DNA from: Paraburkholderia tropica
GTDB lineage: Bacteria; Pseudomonadota; Gammaproteobacteria; Burkholderiales; Burkholderiaceae
NCBI RefSeq assembly: GCF_900109265.1
Contig: NZ_FNZM01000012.1
Span: 248,001 to 312,000, forward strand
Reading direction: 5' to 3'
DNA length: 64,000 nt
Shown here in pieces: positions 44,545-53,496 of the stretch; the stretch's first letter is position 1, and each line of letters starts with the position of its first letter. The position numbers were made by a program, and so were the translations under genes. Below the pieces are notes generated by a model that saw only the letters and a program-made list of their open reading frames with translations, was not told the origin of the DNA and made no database searches.

Positions 44545-45432
44545 TCAGCCTAGCTGCGCCGCTGCGTGCTCCGCCAGGAAATCGACGAAACTGCGGATCT
44601 TCGGCAGCGGCTGCCGGTCCTGCCGATACAGCGCGTACACCGGCCGTCCCTCGGGCGCGAACGCGTCGAGCACGCTGACGAGACGGCCCGACGCCAGATC
44701 GTCGGCGACGAGAATGGCCGGTTGCAGCAGCAGCCCCGCGCCGTGCAGCGCCGCCTGGCGCAGGCCGTGGCCGTCGTTGCAGACGAAGTCCGTCTGCTCG
44801 GGCCAGCGGTTGTCGCCGAGCAGCCGCCAGCCGTTGCGGCGATCCCAGACCGCGTGGCTCAGACAGCGATGATCGGCGAGGTCGGCGAGCGTGCGCGGCG
44901 GGCCGTGCCGCGCCAGATACGCGGGCGCGGCGCAGATCGTCATGCGGTACTGGCCGAGCGGGCGGGCGATCAGATCGAGGTCCGGATCGAGCGCGCCGAT
45001 GCGCACGGCGACGTCGAAGCCTTCATCGACGAGATCGACCACGCCGTTGCTCAGATCGAGGTCGATACGCACCTGAGGATGCGCGTTCTGATAGGCCGCC
45101 GCCAGCGGCGCGACCACGCACGCGCCCAGCGTGGTCGCCGCGCTGATGCGCAGCGTGCCGCGCGGCTCGGCGCGCAGGCGCTCCACCGACGCCTCCGCCA
45201 GCGCCAGTTGCTCCAGCACCTTGCGGCTTTCCTCGTAGAAGCGGCGGCCCGCGTCGGTGAGGCTTTGCGCGCGTGTGTTGCGCTGGAGCAGCTGCGCGCC
45301 CAGATGCGTTTCCAGTTGCCGCACGTGCTTGCCCACCATCACCGGGCTCAGGTCCAGCGCGCGCGCCGCCGCACTGAAACTGCCGCTGTCCACGGCGCTC
45401 ACGAACACTTCGATACTGCGCAGCCGGTCCAT
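44545..45432 (-). CDS. LysR-family transcriptional regulator (divergent from SDR)
   Basis: The 295-residue protein has the LysR HTH (MDRLRSIEVFVSAVDSGSFSAAARALDLSPVMVGKHVRQLE) and an effector domain of the CrgA-like branch (GTLRISAATTLGACVVAPLAAAY near 92). It is divergent from a short-chain dehydrogenase gene with a 108-bp intergenic region, so it probably controls that gene. Length is normal. Confidence 0.92.
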   Translation of the reverse strand: MDRLRSIEVFVSAVDSGSFSAAARALDLSPVMVGKHVRQLETHLGAQLLQRNTRAQSLTDAGRRFYEESRKVLEQLALAEASVERLRAEPRGTLRISAATTLGACVVAPLAAAYQNAHPQVRIDLDLSNGVVDLVDEGFDVAVRIGALDPDLDLIARPLGQYRMTICAAPAYLARHGPPRTLADLADHRCLSHAVWDRRNGWRLLGDNRWPEQTDFVCNDGHGLRQAALHGAGLLLQPAILVADDLASGRLVSVLDAFAPEGRPVYALYRQDRQPLPKIRSFVDFLAEHAAAQLG

Positions 45433-45540
45433 GATTACTAACTCCTGGTTTCAGGTGAACGAAATTATCGTCCATTTATTCTTTACGGTGTCAGGCGGAT
45501 AGTGTGGGCATCCCGTTATCTTTTCGATGGAGCGATGCAC

Positions 45541-46140
45541 ATGAAAATCCTTCTGGTCGGCGCGAGCGGCGCCGTGGGCCGCGCGATCGCGCAGACGCTC
45601 GGCGAAACGCACACGATCGTGCCCGTGGGCCGCACGAGCGGCGCCTACCGCGCCGATCTCACCGACGACGCCAGCGTCACCGCGCTATTCCGCGAAGTCG
45701 GGACGGTGGATGCGATCGTCTCGGCGACCGGTCACGTCCATTTCGGGCCGCTTGCGCAGATGAACGCGGCGCAGTTCGACATCGGCTTGCAGGACAAACT
45801 GCTCGGCCAGGTGCGGCTCGCGCTGATCGGCCAGCACTATCTGAGCGACGGCGGCTCGATCACGCTGACGAGCGGCATCGTCGCCGAAGAACCCATCGCC
45901 CAGGGCGCGAACGCGACCGCCGTGAACTGCGCGATCGAAGGCTTCGTGCGCGCCGCCGCCACGGAATTGCGCGGCAACCGGCGCATCAACGCGGTGAGCC
46001 CGACCGTGCTGACCGAGTCGCTGGAACGCTTCGCGGGCTTCTTCCCCGGCTTCGAAAGCGTGCCTGCGCAGCGCGCGGCGCTTGCGTACCAGCGCAGCGT
46101 GGAAGGCGTGCAGACGGGGCGGGTTTATCGCGTCTGGTGA
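45541..46140 (+). CDS. Short-chain dehydrogenase/reductase
   Basis: The 199-residue protein has the NAD(P) motif KILLVGASGAVGRAIAQTL at residue 2. The shortened SDR fold lacks the YxxxK motif in its usual form; the region reads GANATAVNCAIEGFVRAAATEL. This is typical of atypical short SDRs regulated by LysR proteins in Burkholderiales. GGAG eight bases upstream supports 45541 rather than the ATG two codons earlier. Substrate unknown. Confidence 0.82.
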   Translation: MKILLVGASGAVGRAIAQTLGETHTIVPVGRTSGAYRADLTDDASVTALFREVGTVDAIVSATGHVHFGPLAQMNAAQFDIGLQDKLLGQVRLALIGQHYLSDGGSITLTSGIVAEEPIAQGANATAVNCAIEGFVRAAATELRGNRRINAVSPTVLTESLERFAGFFPGFESVPAQRAALAYQRSVEGVQTGRVYRVW

Positions 46141-46276
46141 AGGTCCGGCGCGGGCGCGGTGAGCGCGTGCCGCCGCCTTCTCATCGGCTATCGGAAAATT
46201 CGGATTTAGCCGATGGATAGTGAGATGGCACGCGCCTACGCTGGGGCAGGTCCAACGTCCGCCCCTCCGGCCCGCC

Positions 46277-47995
46277 ATGAATACGCCCACGATCGATCCC
46301 CTCGCCTCTCACGCGCTTTACGCCGCAGGCCGCCACGCCGAGGCGCTCGCGCTGCTCGACGCCCTGCTCGAACACGATCCGGCCAATCGCGAGGCGCTGC
46401 ATCTCGCGGCGCGCTGCCTGCACGCGCTCGAACGCGCCGACGCAGAGCATCCCGCCGGTTCCGCTGATATCGCAGACACCGCTCACGCACCGCCCGACGC
46501 CTCGCCCGCGCTCGCCACCGCGCTCCTCGCGCTCGGCAACCGCTTTTACGCGCGCAAGCAGGCCGCGCAGGCCGAACACGCCTGGCGCGCGGCGCTCGCC
46601 ATCGAGCCGGACTGGCCTTCGGCGCTCGGCAATCTCGGGCTCGCCTTGCGCGACCAGGACCGCGCAGCCGAAGCCGAAACCGTGCTGCGCCAGGCGCTCG
46701 CCATCGCCCCCGATCACGCAGGAGCCCGAAGCAATCTCGCGCTGCTGCTCTGGCACACGCAGCGTCTGGACGCGGCGCACGCCGAATATCGGCACATACT
46801 CGAACGCGAGCCCGACAATCTGCACGCCAACAACAATCTCGGCCTGCTGCTGCTCGACCTGAACCGCCAGCCCGAGGCCGAGGCGGCGTTCCGGCGCGCG
46901 CTCGCGGCCGACCCGAGCGTGCCCGAGGCGCACAACAATCTCGGCAACGCGCTCAACCAGCAGGCGCGCACCGATGAAGCGATCGCCGCCTATCGCCAGG
47001 CGCTCGCGCTGCGGCCCGACTACACCGTCGTCAAGGGCAATCTGGCGATGCTGCTGCTGCGCAACGGCCGCTATGCCGAAGGCTGGCCGCTCTACGAGGC
47101 GCGTCACGACGAAACCGTCGGCGAGCACGCGGTGAAACTGCCGCCGGTGCCGTGGCCGCGCTGGTGCGGCGAACCGCTCGACGGCAAGTCGATCATCGTC
47201 TGGCCCGAGCAAGGCTATGGCGACGACCTGCAATTCTGCCGCTACGTCACGCTGCTGAAAGCCCGCGGCGCGGCGCGCGTGAGCGTCGCGTGCGGCCCCG
47301 CGCTCGGGCGGCTGTTCAAAAGCCTCGAACATGTGGACGCCGTCTACGTGCTCGACGGTCAGGGCACGATCCCGCGCCACGACTACTGGTGTTTCATGAT
47401 GAGCCTGCCGCTGCGCTTCGGCACCACGGTCGAGACGATTCCGGCGCCCATGCCCTATCTGCGCGCGGACGCCGCGCTCGCGCAAAGCTGGCGCGAGCGG
47501 CTGCCGGCGCGCGGGTTCAAGGTTGGCGTCGTCTGGGCGGGCGCGCCGCGTCCGCAGGATCCGCGCGCGAACGCAATCGACCAGCGCCGCTCCACGCACG
47601 CACGCGACTGGCTGCCGATCCTGCGCGTGCCCGGCGTGCGCTTCGTGAGCCTGCAAAAAGGGGAAGCGACGCAGCCGCAGATCCACGCGCTGCCGGCGGA
47701 ACTGCGTCCGCTCGATCCGATGGACGCGGCGCAGGATTTCGCCGATACGGCCGCCATCGTCGATGCGCTCGATCTCGTGATTACCGTCGATACGTCGATG
47801 GCGCACCTCGCGGGCGCGCTCGGCAAGCCGGTGTGGATTCTGTCGCGCTACGACGCGTGCTGGCGCTGGCTGCGCGAGCGCGACAATTCGCCGTGGTATC
47901 CGCGCGCGCGGCTGTTCCAGCAGCGCGCGCCAGGCGATTGGGGTGAGGTGATCGCTCGCGTGGCGCGCGCGCTCGATGCGTTAGCGAAAGCTTAA
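46277..47995 (+). CDS. TPR protein with C-terminal glycosyltransferase-9-like domain
   Basis: The 572-residue protein has about seven tetratricopeptide repeats from residue 5 to about 275 (for example LGNLGLALRDQDRAAEAETVLRQALAIAPDH and NNLGLLLLDLNRQPEAEAAFRRALAADP). A GT-B-like C-terminal domain follows, with FKVGVVWAGAPRPQDP near 413 and DLVITVDTSMAHLAGALGKPVWIL near 497-520. Such TPR-GT9 proteins are common in Burkholderiales, usually without known acceptor. O-GlcNAc-transferase-like or heptosyltransferase-like activity is possible. It is monocistronic and convergent with the SulP gene. Confidence 0.83.
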   Translation: MNTPTIDPLASHALYAAGRHAEALALLDALLEHDPANREALHLAARCLHALERADAEHPAGSADIADTAHAPPDASPALATALLALGNRFYARKQAAQAEHAWRAALAIEPDWPSALGNLGLALRDQDRAAEAETVLRQALAIAPDHAGARSNLALLLWHTQRLDAAHAEYRHILEREPDNLHANNNLGLLLLDLNRQPEAEAAFRRALAADPSVPEAHNNLGNALNQQARTDEAIAAYRQALALRPDYTVVKGNLAMLLLRNGRYAEGWPLYEARHDETVGEHAVKLPPVPWPRWCGEPLDGKSIIVWPEQGYGDDLQFCRYVTLLKARGAARVSVACGPALGRLFKSLEHVDAVYVLDGQGTIPRHDYWCFMMSLPLRFGTTVETIPAPMPYLRADAALAQSWRERLPARGFKVGVVWAGAPRPQDPRANAIDQRRSTHARDWLPILRVPGVRFVSLQKGEATQPQIHALPAELRPLDPMDAAQDFADTAAIVDALDLVITVDTSMAHLAGALGKPVWILSRYDACWRWLRERDNSPWYPRARLFQQRAPGDWGEVIARVARALDALAKA

Positions 47996-48032
47996 GCGCC
48001 GCGAGATCGACGCGCGCCGCTCATTGCATCAA

Positions 48033-49553
48033 TCAGGACGCGCGTTCCGCCGCCAGCCGCACGTCCGCGTCGGCGCGCGCGAGCAGACCGCTGCAACGCG
48101 GCGAGAGATGGGCGAACGTCAGGTGCTTGCCCGCACGCTCGTAGCGCGCCTGCACCGCTTCGAGCGCGGCGATGGCCGAGTGATCGGCCACCTGCAGATG
48201 CGCGCAGTCGAGGCGCACCTGCGCCGGATCGCGCGCCGGATCGAACAGCGTCTGAAACTGCGCCGCCGAGGCGAAGAACAGCGTGCCGCGCAGCGTATAG
48301 ACGCGCTCGCCCGACGGCTCGTCGCGCATCTCGCAGCGGAATTCGCGCGCGTGCTGCCACGCGAAATTCAGTGAAGCGATCACGATCCCGCACATCACGG
48401 CGGTCGCCAGATCGGTGCAGACGGTGATCACCGTCACCGCGACGATCACCACGGCGTCGTTGCGCGGCACCTTGTGCAGCACGCGCAGCGAGCCCCACGC
48501 GAACGTCTGTCCCGCCACGATGAACATCACGCCCACCAGCGCGGCGAGCGGAATGCGCTCGATCAGCGGCGACAGGAACAGGATGAAGAGCAGGATCATC
48601 ACGCCGCTCGTCACGCCGGACAGACGACGGCGACCGCCCGAGCCGAGGTTGATGACGGTCTGGCCGATCATCGCGCAGCCGCCCATCGCGCCGAAGAGGC
48701 CCGACACCACGTTGGCCGCGCCGAGCGCCACGCATTCGCGGTTGGGCTGGCCGCGCGAGGCGGTCACGTCGTCGGTGAGATTGAGCGTGAGCAGCGTTTC
48801 GAGCAGGCCGACGAGCGACATCAGCACCGCATAGGGCAGCACGATGCGCAGTGTCTCCAGATTCAGCGGCACGCCCGGAATCGCGAACACGGGCAGGCCG
48901 CCCGCGATGTGCGCCATGTCGCCGAGCGTGCGCGCGGGCAGATGCAGCAACGCCGCCGCCGCGCCCACGCCGACGATCGCCACGAGCGCGGGCGGCACGG
49001 CCTTCGTCAGACGCGGCATCACGAAGACGATCGCCATAGTCAGCGCCACGAGACCGCACATCAGCCAGAGCGCCTGGCCGTGCATCCATTCCATGCCGTG
49101 CGCGCCGGGCAGCTTGAAGTGCTCGAACTGCGCACGCGCGATGATGATCGCGAGGCCGTTCACGAAGCCGAGCATGACCGGATGCGGCACCATGCGGATG
49201 AGCTTGCCGAGCTTGAGCGCGCCGAACAGCATCATCAGCAGGCCGCCGAGCACGACGGTCGCGAACAGATACTGCGGGCCGTGCTGCACCACCAGCGCGA
49301 CGATCACCACGGCCATCGAGCCCGCCGCGCCGCTGATCATGCCGGGGCGGCCGCCGAACAGCGCCGTGATCGTGCAGATGAAGAACGCGCCGTACAGCCC
49401 CATCAGCGGATTCAGGTGCGCGACGAGCGCGAACGCGATGCACTCGGGCACCAGCGCGAACGAAGACGTGATGCCGGCGAGCAATTCGCTGCGCAGCGCG
49501 GAGAACGAAAACGGCGCCGTGGAACGGCTCGGAGTGGAACGGGCGGATTCCAT
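48033..49553 (-). CDS. SulP-family anion transporter with STAS domain
   Basis: The 506-residue protein has about eleven membrane helices and the SulP landmarks LVPECIAFALVAHLNPLMGLYGAF near residue 34 and SGLFGAMGGCAMIGQTVINLGSGGRRRLSG near 275-305. A C-terminal STAS domain (about 415-500) has LDCAHLQVADHSAIAALEAV. It probably imports an inorganic or small organic anion (sulfate, bicarbonate, or dicarboxylate); the STAS domain regulates it. The ATG at 49553 was preferred to 49613, since the extra 20 residues are not SulP-like. Confidence 0.88.
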   Translation of the reverse strand: MESARSTPSRSTAPFSFSALRSELLAGITSSFALVPECIAFALVAHLNPLMGLYGAFFICTITALFGGRPGMISGAAGSMAVVIVALVVQHGPQYLFATVVLGGLLMMLFGALKLGKLIRMVPHPVMLGFVNGLAIIIARAQFEHFKLPGAHGMEWMHGQALWLMCGLVALTMAIVFVMPRLTKAVPPALVAIVGVGAAAALLHLPARTLGDMAHIAGGLPVFAIPGVPLNLETLRIVLPYAVLMSLVGLLETLLTLNLTDDVTASRGQPNRECVALGAANVVSGLFGAMGGCAMIGQTVINLGSGGRRRLSGVTSGVMILLFILFLSPLIERIPLAALVGVMFIVAGQTFAWGSLRVLHKVPRNDAVVIVAVTVITVCTDLATAVMCGIVIASLNFAWQHAREFRCEMRDEPSGERVYTLRGTLFFASAAQFQTLFDPARDPAQVRLDCAHLQVADHSAIAALEAVQARYERAGKHLTFAHLSPRCSGLLARADADVRLAAERAS

Positions 49554-49832
49554 GGTGCGGGCGGTAGACCGGAAAAAGACGGGGAAACGGGCTGAAAGCG
49601 CGCTGCAAAACAACGCGACGAGGCGTGCGGCGCGCCCGGTCCGGATGCACCTGGACGGTGCGTCGGCGGGCCTGCGTACGAGGCCCGATAGGGCGCATCA
49701 CCGTAAAACATGCAGGCGCACGCGCCGGAGTCCGGACGAACGGGAGCGCGCATGTTAACAGAATCGGCGTTGACGCGCAGGCGACGATGGCCTCGTCGAG
49801 CGCACGGGAAGCATTAAAGGAGGCGGAAAAGT

Positions 49833-49873
49833 GGCTACCTGAAATAGCCGAAAACTGGCTATTTTGAATAGCC
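49833..49873. repeat. Alternating GGCTA/TAGCC half-sites upstream of an AhpD-like gene
   Basis: GGCTA-N7-TAGCC occurs twice (49833-49849 and 49857-49873). The two copies are themselves separated by 7 bp, so four inverted half-sites lie exactly 12 bp apart. The block is AT-rich and lies 70 bp before the ATG at 49943, a good place for an operator binding a dimer array. The rest of 49554-49942 holds no gene. Confidence 0.65.
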
Positions 49874-49942
49874 GCTATCACGACTACGATGACGTTCATC
49901 GCGCCACCCTTCCCCGGCGCGGCCCACTTCGAAGGAACGATC

Positions 49943-50380
49943 ATGCAACAGCGTCTCGACTTCTACCGCGCCAATCCGAACGCCATCAAGGCCCTGCTCG
50001 GACTCGAAGAACGCGTCGAAAAGAGCGGCATCGACAAGCCGCTCGCCGAACTCGTGCGCCTGCGCGCCTCGCAGATCAACGGTTGCGCCTACTGCGTCGA
50101 CATGCACGTGAGCGACGCGCGCAAGGGCGGCGAAACCGAACGACGTCTGGCCACCGTCGTGGTGTGGCGCGAGACGCCCTTCTTCACGGAACGCGAGCGC
50201 GCCGCGCTCGAATGGACCGAGGCGCTCACGCTGGTCTCGCACGAGCACGTGCCCGACGCGGTCTGGGAAGCCGTCAAGCCGCATTTCAGCGACACCGAAA
50301 TCGTCGACCTGACCCTGCTGATCAACGCGATCAATAGCTGGAATCGCCTGGCAATCGCGTTCCGCAAACTGCCCGCCTGA
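49943..50380 (+). CDS. AhpD-like carboxymuconolactone decarboxylase-family protein
   Basis: The 145-residue protein is a CMD domain with the redox motif RASQINGCAYCVDMHVSDARKGG (CxxC and the following His) near residues 47-69. This is the AhpD/peroxidase-associated signature for reducing peroxides or alkylhydroperoxidase partners. AAGGA nine bases upstream fixes the ATG at 49943. It is followed 10 bp later by a secreted cupin gene, so the two are likely one operon under the half-site array upstream. Confidence 0.88.
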   Translation: MQQRLDFYRANPNAIKALLGLEERVEKSGIDKPLAELVRLRASQINGCAYCVDMHVSDARKGGETERRLATVVVWRETPFFTERERAALEWTEALTLVSHEHVPDAVWEAVKPHFSDTEIVDLTLLINAINSWNRLAIAFRKLPA

Positions 50381-50390
50381 GAGGCGCGCC

Positions 50391-50813
50391 ATGAAGACGA
50401 TTCTGCAAACCGCGCTGGCGTCGCTTGCGTCGCTGATGATCGCGCTCGCGTCGATGAACACCGCGCAGGCGCACGACGCCGCAAGCGAAACCATCGCCCC
50501 GGTCATGAAGCAGGCGATTCCGGAAGCGCCCGGCAAGAACGTGCTGATCGCCACCGTGACGTTCGCGCCGGGGCAGGCGTCCGAGCCGCACATGCACAAG
50601 GGATCGGTGTTCGCCTACGTCACGCAGGGCCATATCGAATCGCAGATCGAAGGCTCGCCCGCGCGAACCTATGGCCCCGGCGAGGCGTGGTACGAGCCGC
50701 CCGGCTCGCGTCACCTCCTCGCGCGCAACGTCAGCGCGACGGAGCCGGCGCAGATCCTCGTGTTCGCCGTCGCCGGCGAGCACGATGCGATCAAGCAGCC
50801 GATTCCGCACTAA
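50391..50813 (+). CDS. Secreted cupin-domain protein
   Basis: The 140-residue protein has a signal peptide (about residues 1-24, ending AQA) and one cupin-2 barrel. The first metal motif is PGQASEPHMHKGSVFAYVTQG (about 61-81), and the second is PGEAWYEPPGSRHLLARN (about 96-113). It is predicted periplasmic. Paired with the AhpD-like gene, it may act in oxidant or quinone handling, a reading that is only contextual. Confidence 0.83.
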   Translation: MKTILQTALASLASLMIALASMNTAQAHDAASETIAPVMKQAIPEAPGKNVLIATVTFAPGQASEPHMHKGSVFAYVTQGHIESQIEGSPARTYGPGEAWYEPPGSRHLLARNVSATEPAQILVFAVAGEHDAIKQPIPH

Positions 50814-50841
50814 GCACCGGGCGCGAAGGCCGCGCAGTGCC

Positions 50842-52776
50842 TCAGTTCGGCACGTAACCCGTCGGCAGCGTCGTGTTGGCCTTGGCCACCGTCGCGTTGT
50901 TCGACACCACGTAGACCGGCGACTCCGTGAGGTTCAGCGTGACCGTGCCGTTGCTGTAGGCCACCGTCGACGGATTGCCCATCATGTCGAGCACCGTGAC
51001 CGTGCCGTTCGTACCCGGCGCGTCCACCGCGAGGCTGTACGCCGTGCTGTACGTCGAGCTATAGCCCGCGCTGGCGTTCCACACGGTGTTGTTGTGGGTC
51101 CAGAGCGCCGTGATCACCGAGCCGTTGTTCAACTGCTGGAACGCGTAGGCGTAGACGCCGGACGGCACGCCGTTGACGGGACCGAGCGTGTTGGTGCCGT
51201 CGATGATGCGCGTCATCGCCGCCACGGCCATCGCCGCCGGTTTCGGGCTGATGTTGGTTGCGCCGTACTGGCCCTGCGCATCGGCGAGATCGAAGAACGT
51301 GCCGTAGCCCACGAGGCCCGGGAAGTCCGCACCGTAGAACACCCACGTCTGGTCGGCGCCTTCGCCGAGCGCGATCAGGTGTGCGCGCGCGGCCACCGCG
51401 CCCTGCGCGTACAGCACGTTGGCCGTCGGGTAGTTCGCGCCGTACGACGAGCCGTTGTCGTAGCTGATGCCCACTTCGGTCTGGAACAGCTTCATGCCGG
51501 GCTTGTAGTCGGCGGCCATTTCACTGCGCAGCGTGCGCATCTGGCCGATCAGCGACCCCGACGCCGTCGACGGATCGGTCGCCAGCCGCTCAGGCGGATA
51601 CGACGGCGACGTGCCGTTGATGTCGTAATAGCCGTGCGTGGTCACGCCATCGAGATACTGAGCGAAGCCGAGCGACGCGAGCGTGCGCAACTGCTCGGCA
51701 GTGCCCGAAGGCGCGGTATCGGCCGGGCCCATCAGCACGGCGTGCGGATCGGTCGAATGCAGCCCTTGATAGACGGTCTGATAAAGCTGCACGAATTGAG
51801 CGTTCGTGCCCGCCCACTGCGCGTCCGGCTCCCACGTGAGCTGATAGTAGTTGGCCGACTGATTCTTGAAATACGCAGTCCGAATTAAATTCGATTCGGT
51901 GCCCACGCGGCTCATGTAATCCTGATAGTACGAGAGATCGGTGGGCGGCAGTGTCTCGTCCTCGAAGGCATTCGTCGGGCTGGCCCACGCGGGAATGCCG
52001 TCGAGACGGATCAGGCGCATCACGTTGCCCGAGGTGAAGAACGGATCGAGATTATTGGCGTTCGGATTGAAGGTGTTGGGGCCGTTCGGCTCCATGTTGT
52101 AGAGCTCGCGATGATCGAGCTGCCACGAAATGCCGAGCGCCGAGAGCACCGCGGCGTTGCCGTCCTCGCCTTGCATGCCGAAGCGGTGCAGGTCCTGATG
52201 CGCATACGTCACCGCGGGAATCACGCTGCCCAGAGCGGGCAGCACGCCGAAGGTCGCATTGCCCGCGGGGCGCGTGCCGGCCGAGGGAATCTGGCCGCCC
52301 GCGCTGGCGAGCGAGGCGGAGATCGCGAAGTAACCCGCGAGCGTCGACGAGCAGTTCACCGTCGTGGTCACCGCGCCCGCCGTGACCGGCGTGCTGCCGC
52401 TCGCAGCCACGTTGCCGAGTTGATCGGCGATCGACCAGTTCAGCGTGTCGGGCGACGCGGCGTTGGTCACGATCGTCACCGGAAAGCTCGCGCCCGAGGC
52501 GAAGATGCGGCCGCTTTGCGCGCTCGGCGTGTCGGCGGACACGAGCGTGCCGCTGGCCGTCGCGCTCGAGGCCGAAGGCGCGCCGCAGGTCATCGCGCCC
52601 TTCGCCACGACGGGCGAATCGGTGCCGCCGCTGGCGTTGACGGCGTTCGAGCCCGCGTTTTGCGCGCCGCCGGACGCGTTGGCGTTCGTGGTGTCCGAAC
52701 CGGTCCCCCCGGACCCGCCTCCCCCGCAAGCCGCCAGTAGCAGCGATGAGGAGAGCAAAATAAGAATGGGCTTCAT
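50842..52776 (-). CDS. Lipoprotein with a clan-A glycoside-hydrolase-like domain
   Basis: The 644-residue protein has a lipoprotein signal (LLLAAC, lipidated Cys17) and a Gly/Asn/Ser-rich linker (18-60). A beta-rich region (about 60-190) precedes a TIM-barrel-like domain (about 195-520). The pair of acidic motifs LTWEPDAQW near 300 and KLFQTEVGISY near 425 are placed like the acid/base and nucleophile of GH39/GH5-type enzymes. The C-terminal part (about 540-640) is a beta sandwich. No polysaccharide cluster lies nearby. The hydrolase call is moderate; a carbohydrate-binding-only role is possible. Confidence 0.65.
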   Translation of the reverse strand: MKPILILLSSSLLLAACGGGGSGGTGSDTTNANASGGAQNAGSNAVNASGGTDSPVVAKGAMTCGAPSASSATASGTLVSADTPSAQSGRIFASGASFPVTIVTNAASPDTLNWSIADQLGNVAASGSTPVTAGAVTTTVNCSSTLAGYFAISASLASAGGQIPSAGTRPAGNATFGVLPALGSVIPAVTYAHQDLHRFGMQGEDGNAAVLSALGISWQLDHRELYNMEPNGPNTFNPNANNLDPFFTSGNVMRLIRLDGIPAWASPTNAFEDETLPPTDLSYYQDYMSRVGTESNLIRTAYFKNQSANYYQLTWEPDAQWAGTNAQFVQLYQTVYQGLHSTDPHAVLMGPADTAPSGTAEQLRTLASLGFAQYLDGVTTHGYYDINGTSPSYPPERLATDPSTASGSLIGQMRTLRSEMAADYKPGMKLFQTEVGISYDNGSSYGANYPTANVLYAQGAVAARAHLIALGEGADQTWVFYGADFPGLVGYGTFFDLADAQGQYGATNISPKPAAMAVAAMTRIIDGTNTLGPVNGVPSGVYAYAFQQLNNGSVITALWTHNNTVWNASAGYSSTYSTAYSLAVDAPGTNGTVTVLDMMGNPSTVAYSNGTVTLNLTESPVYVVSNNATVAKANTTLPTGYVPN

Positions 52777-53421
52777 CGTTTGTAATAGGCAAAGCGACGC
52801 CCAGCCGGCAGCGGCGCTCGCGCGCCCGGCTGCAGGCCGAAGGTCTGGTATGAGAGGTCGGCGGACGCCGCGCATCGGTCGAATGCGCACTTCGTCCGTC
52901 AAAACGAGGGCGCGGCTGGCGCACCCGGTCGAACCGGCGTATCTGTCCTTTTCGCCTGGGCGCGGGCGCGCCGTGAGCGCGCCGTTGCGGCGATTGCGTC
53001 GTCGGGACTTGCGGCCTTGCGCGGGTTCCCAAGGGAATTTGGGGGACATGCGCCTTCGGTGAGCCGAAGCGGCAAATTCACTGCTTAAAATCAGATCATT
53101 CGCGGCGGCAGATCTTACCTGGCATTTCTCCTGATATATACCAATTCGACGTAAGAAAGTGTTACATAAGGCAATACAAAACCGAATTGCCGATAATTAA
53201 ATTCGTTACCGTCGAAATCGCGTCCATATCGGGAAATTTTTGCTTCGGTGCGCGCACGCTGTCGTGCGATGACCGCGAATGAGGACCACTTTAGGCCTAT
53301 AACGGCGGACTTGAGGGGAACTGAAGAGGTGCGCGAAAATTATGTCTGGTGGATACCGGCCCTGTTTTAATTCTAATTTTTATTGCAATGACGGGCCGGG
53401 TTCGCTTTTCGACGCAATATG
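52777..53421. other. Long intergenic region, turning AT-rich
   Basis: No gene is supported. The first 300 bp are GC-rich upstream sequence of the lipoprotein gene. From about 53085 on the base composition drops clearly, with runs such as ATATATACC and AATTAAATTCG, unlike the flanking genes. No promoter was good enough to name. Confidence 0.45.
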
Positions 53422-53466
53422 ATTACATTTTCATCGGATGAATAAAACATCCGATGAAAATGTAAT
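53422..53466. repeat. Perfect 19-bp inverted repeat downstream of the SfnG-like gene
   Basis: The arm ATTACATTTTCATCGGATG (53422-53440) is repeated in exact inverse at 53448-53466, with a 7-nt loop AATAAAA. It lies 31 bp after the monooxygenase stop. No T-run follows on either strand, so it is not a standard intrinsic terminator, though the RNA hairpin would be very stable. Confidence 0.7.
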
Positions 53467-53496
53467 TGAAATCATGACATCGTGAATACCCGCTGA

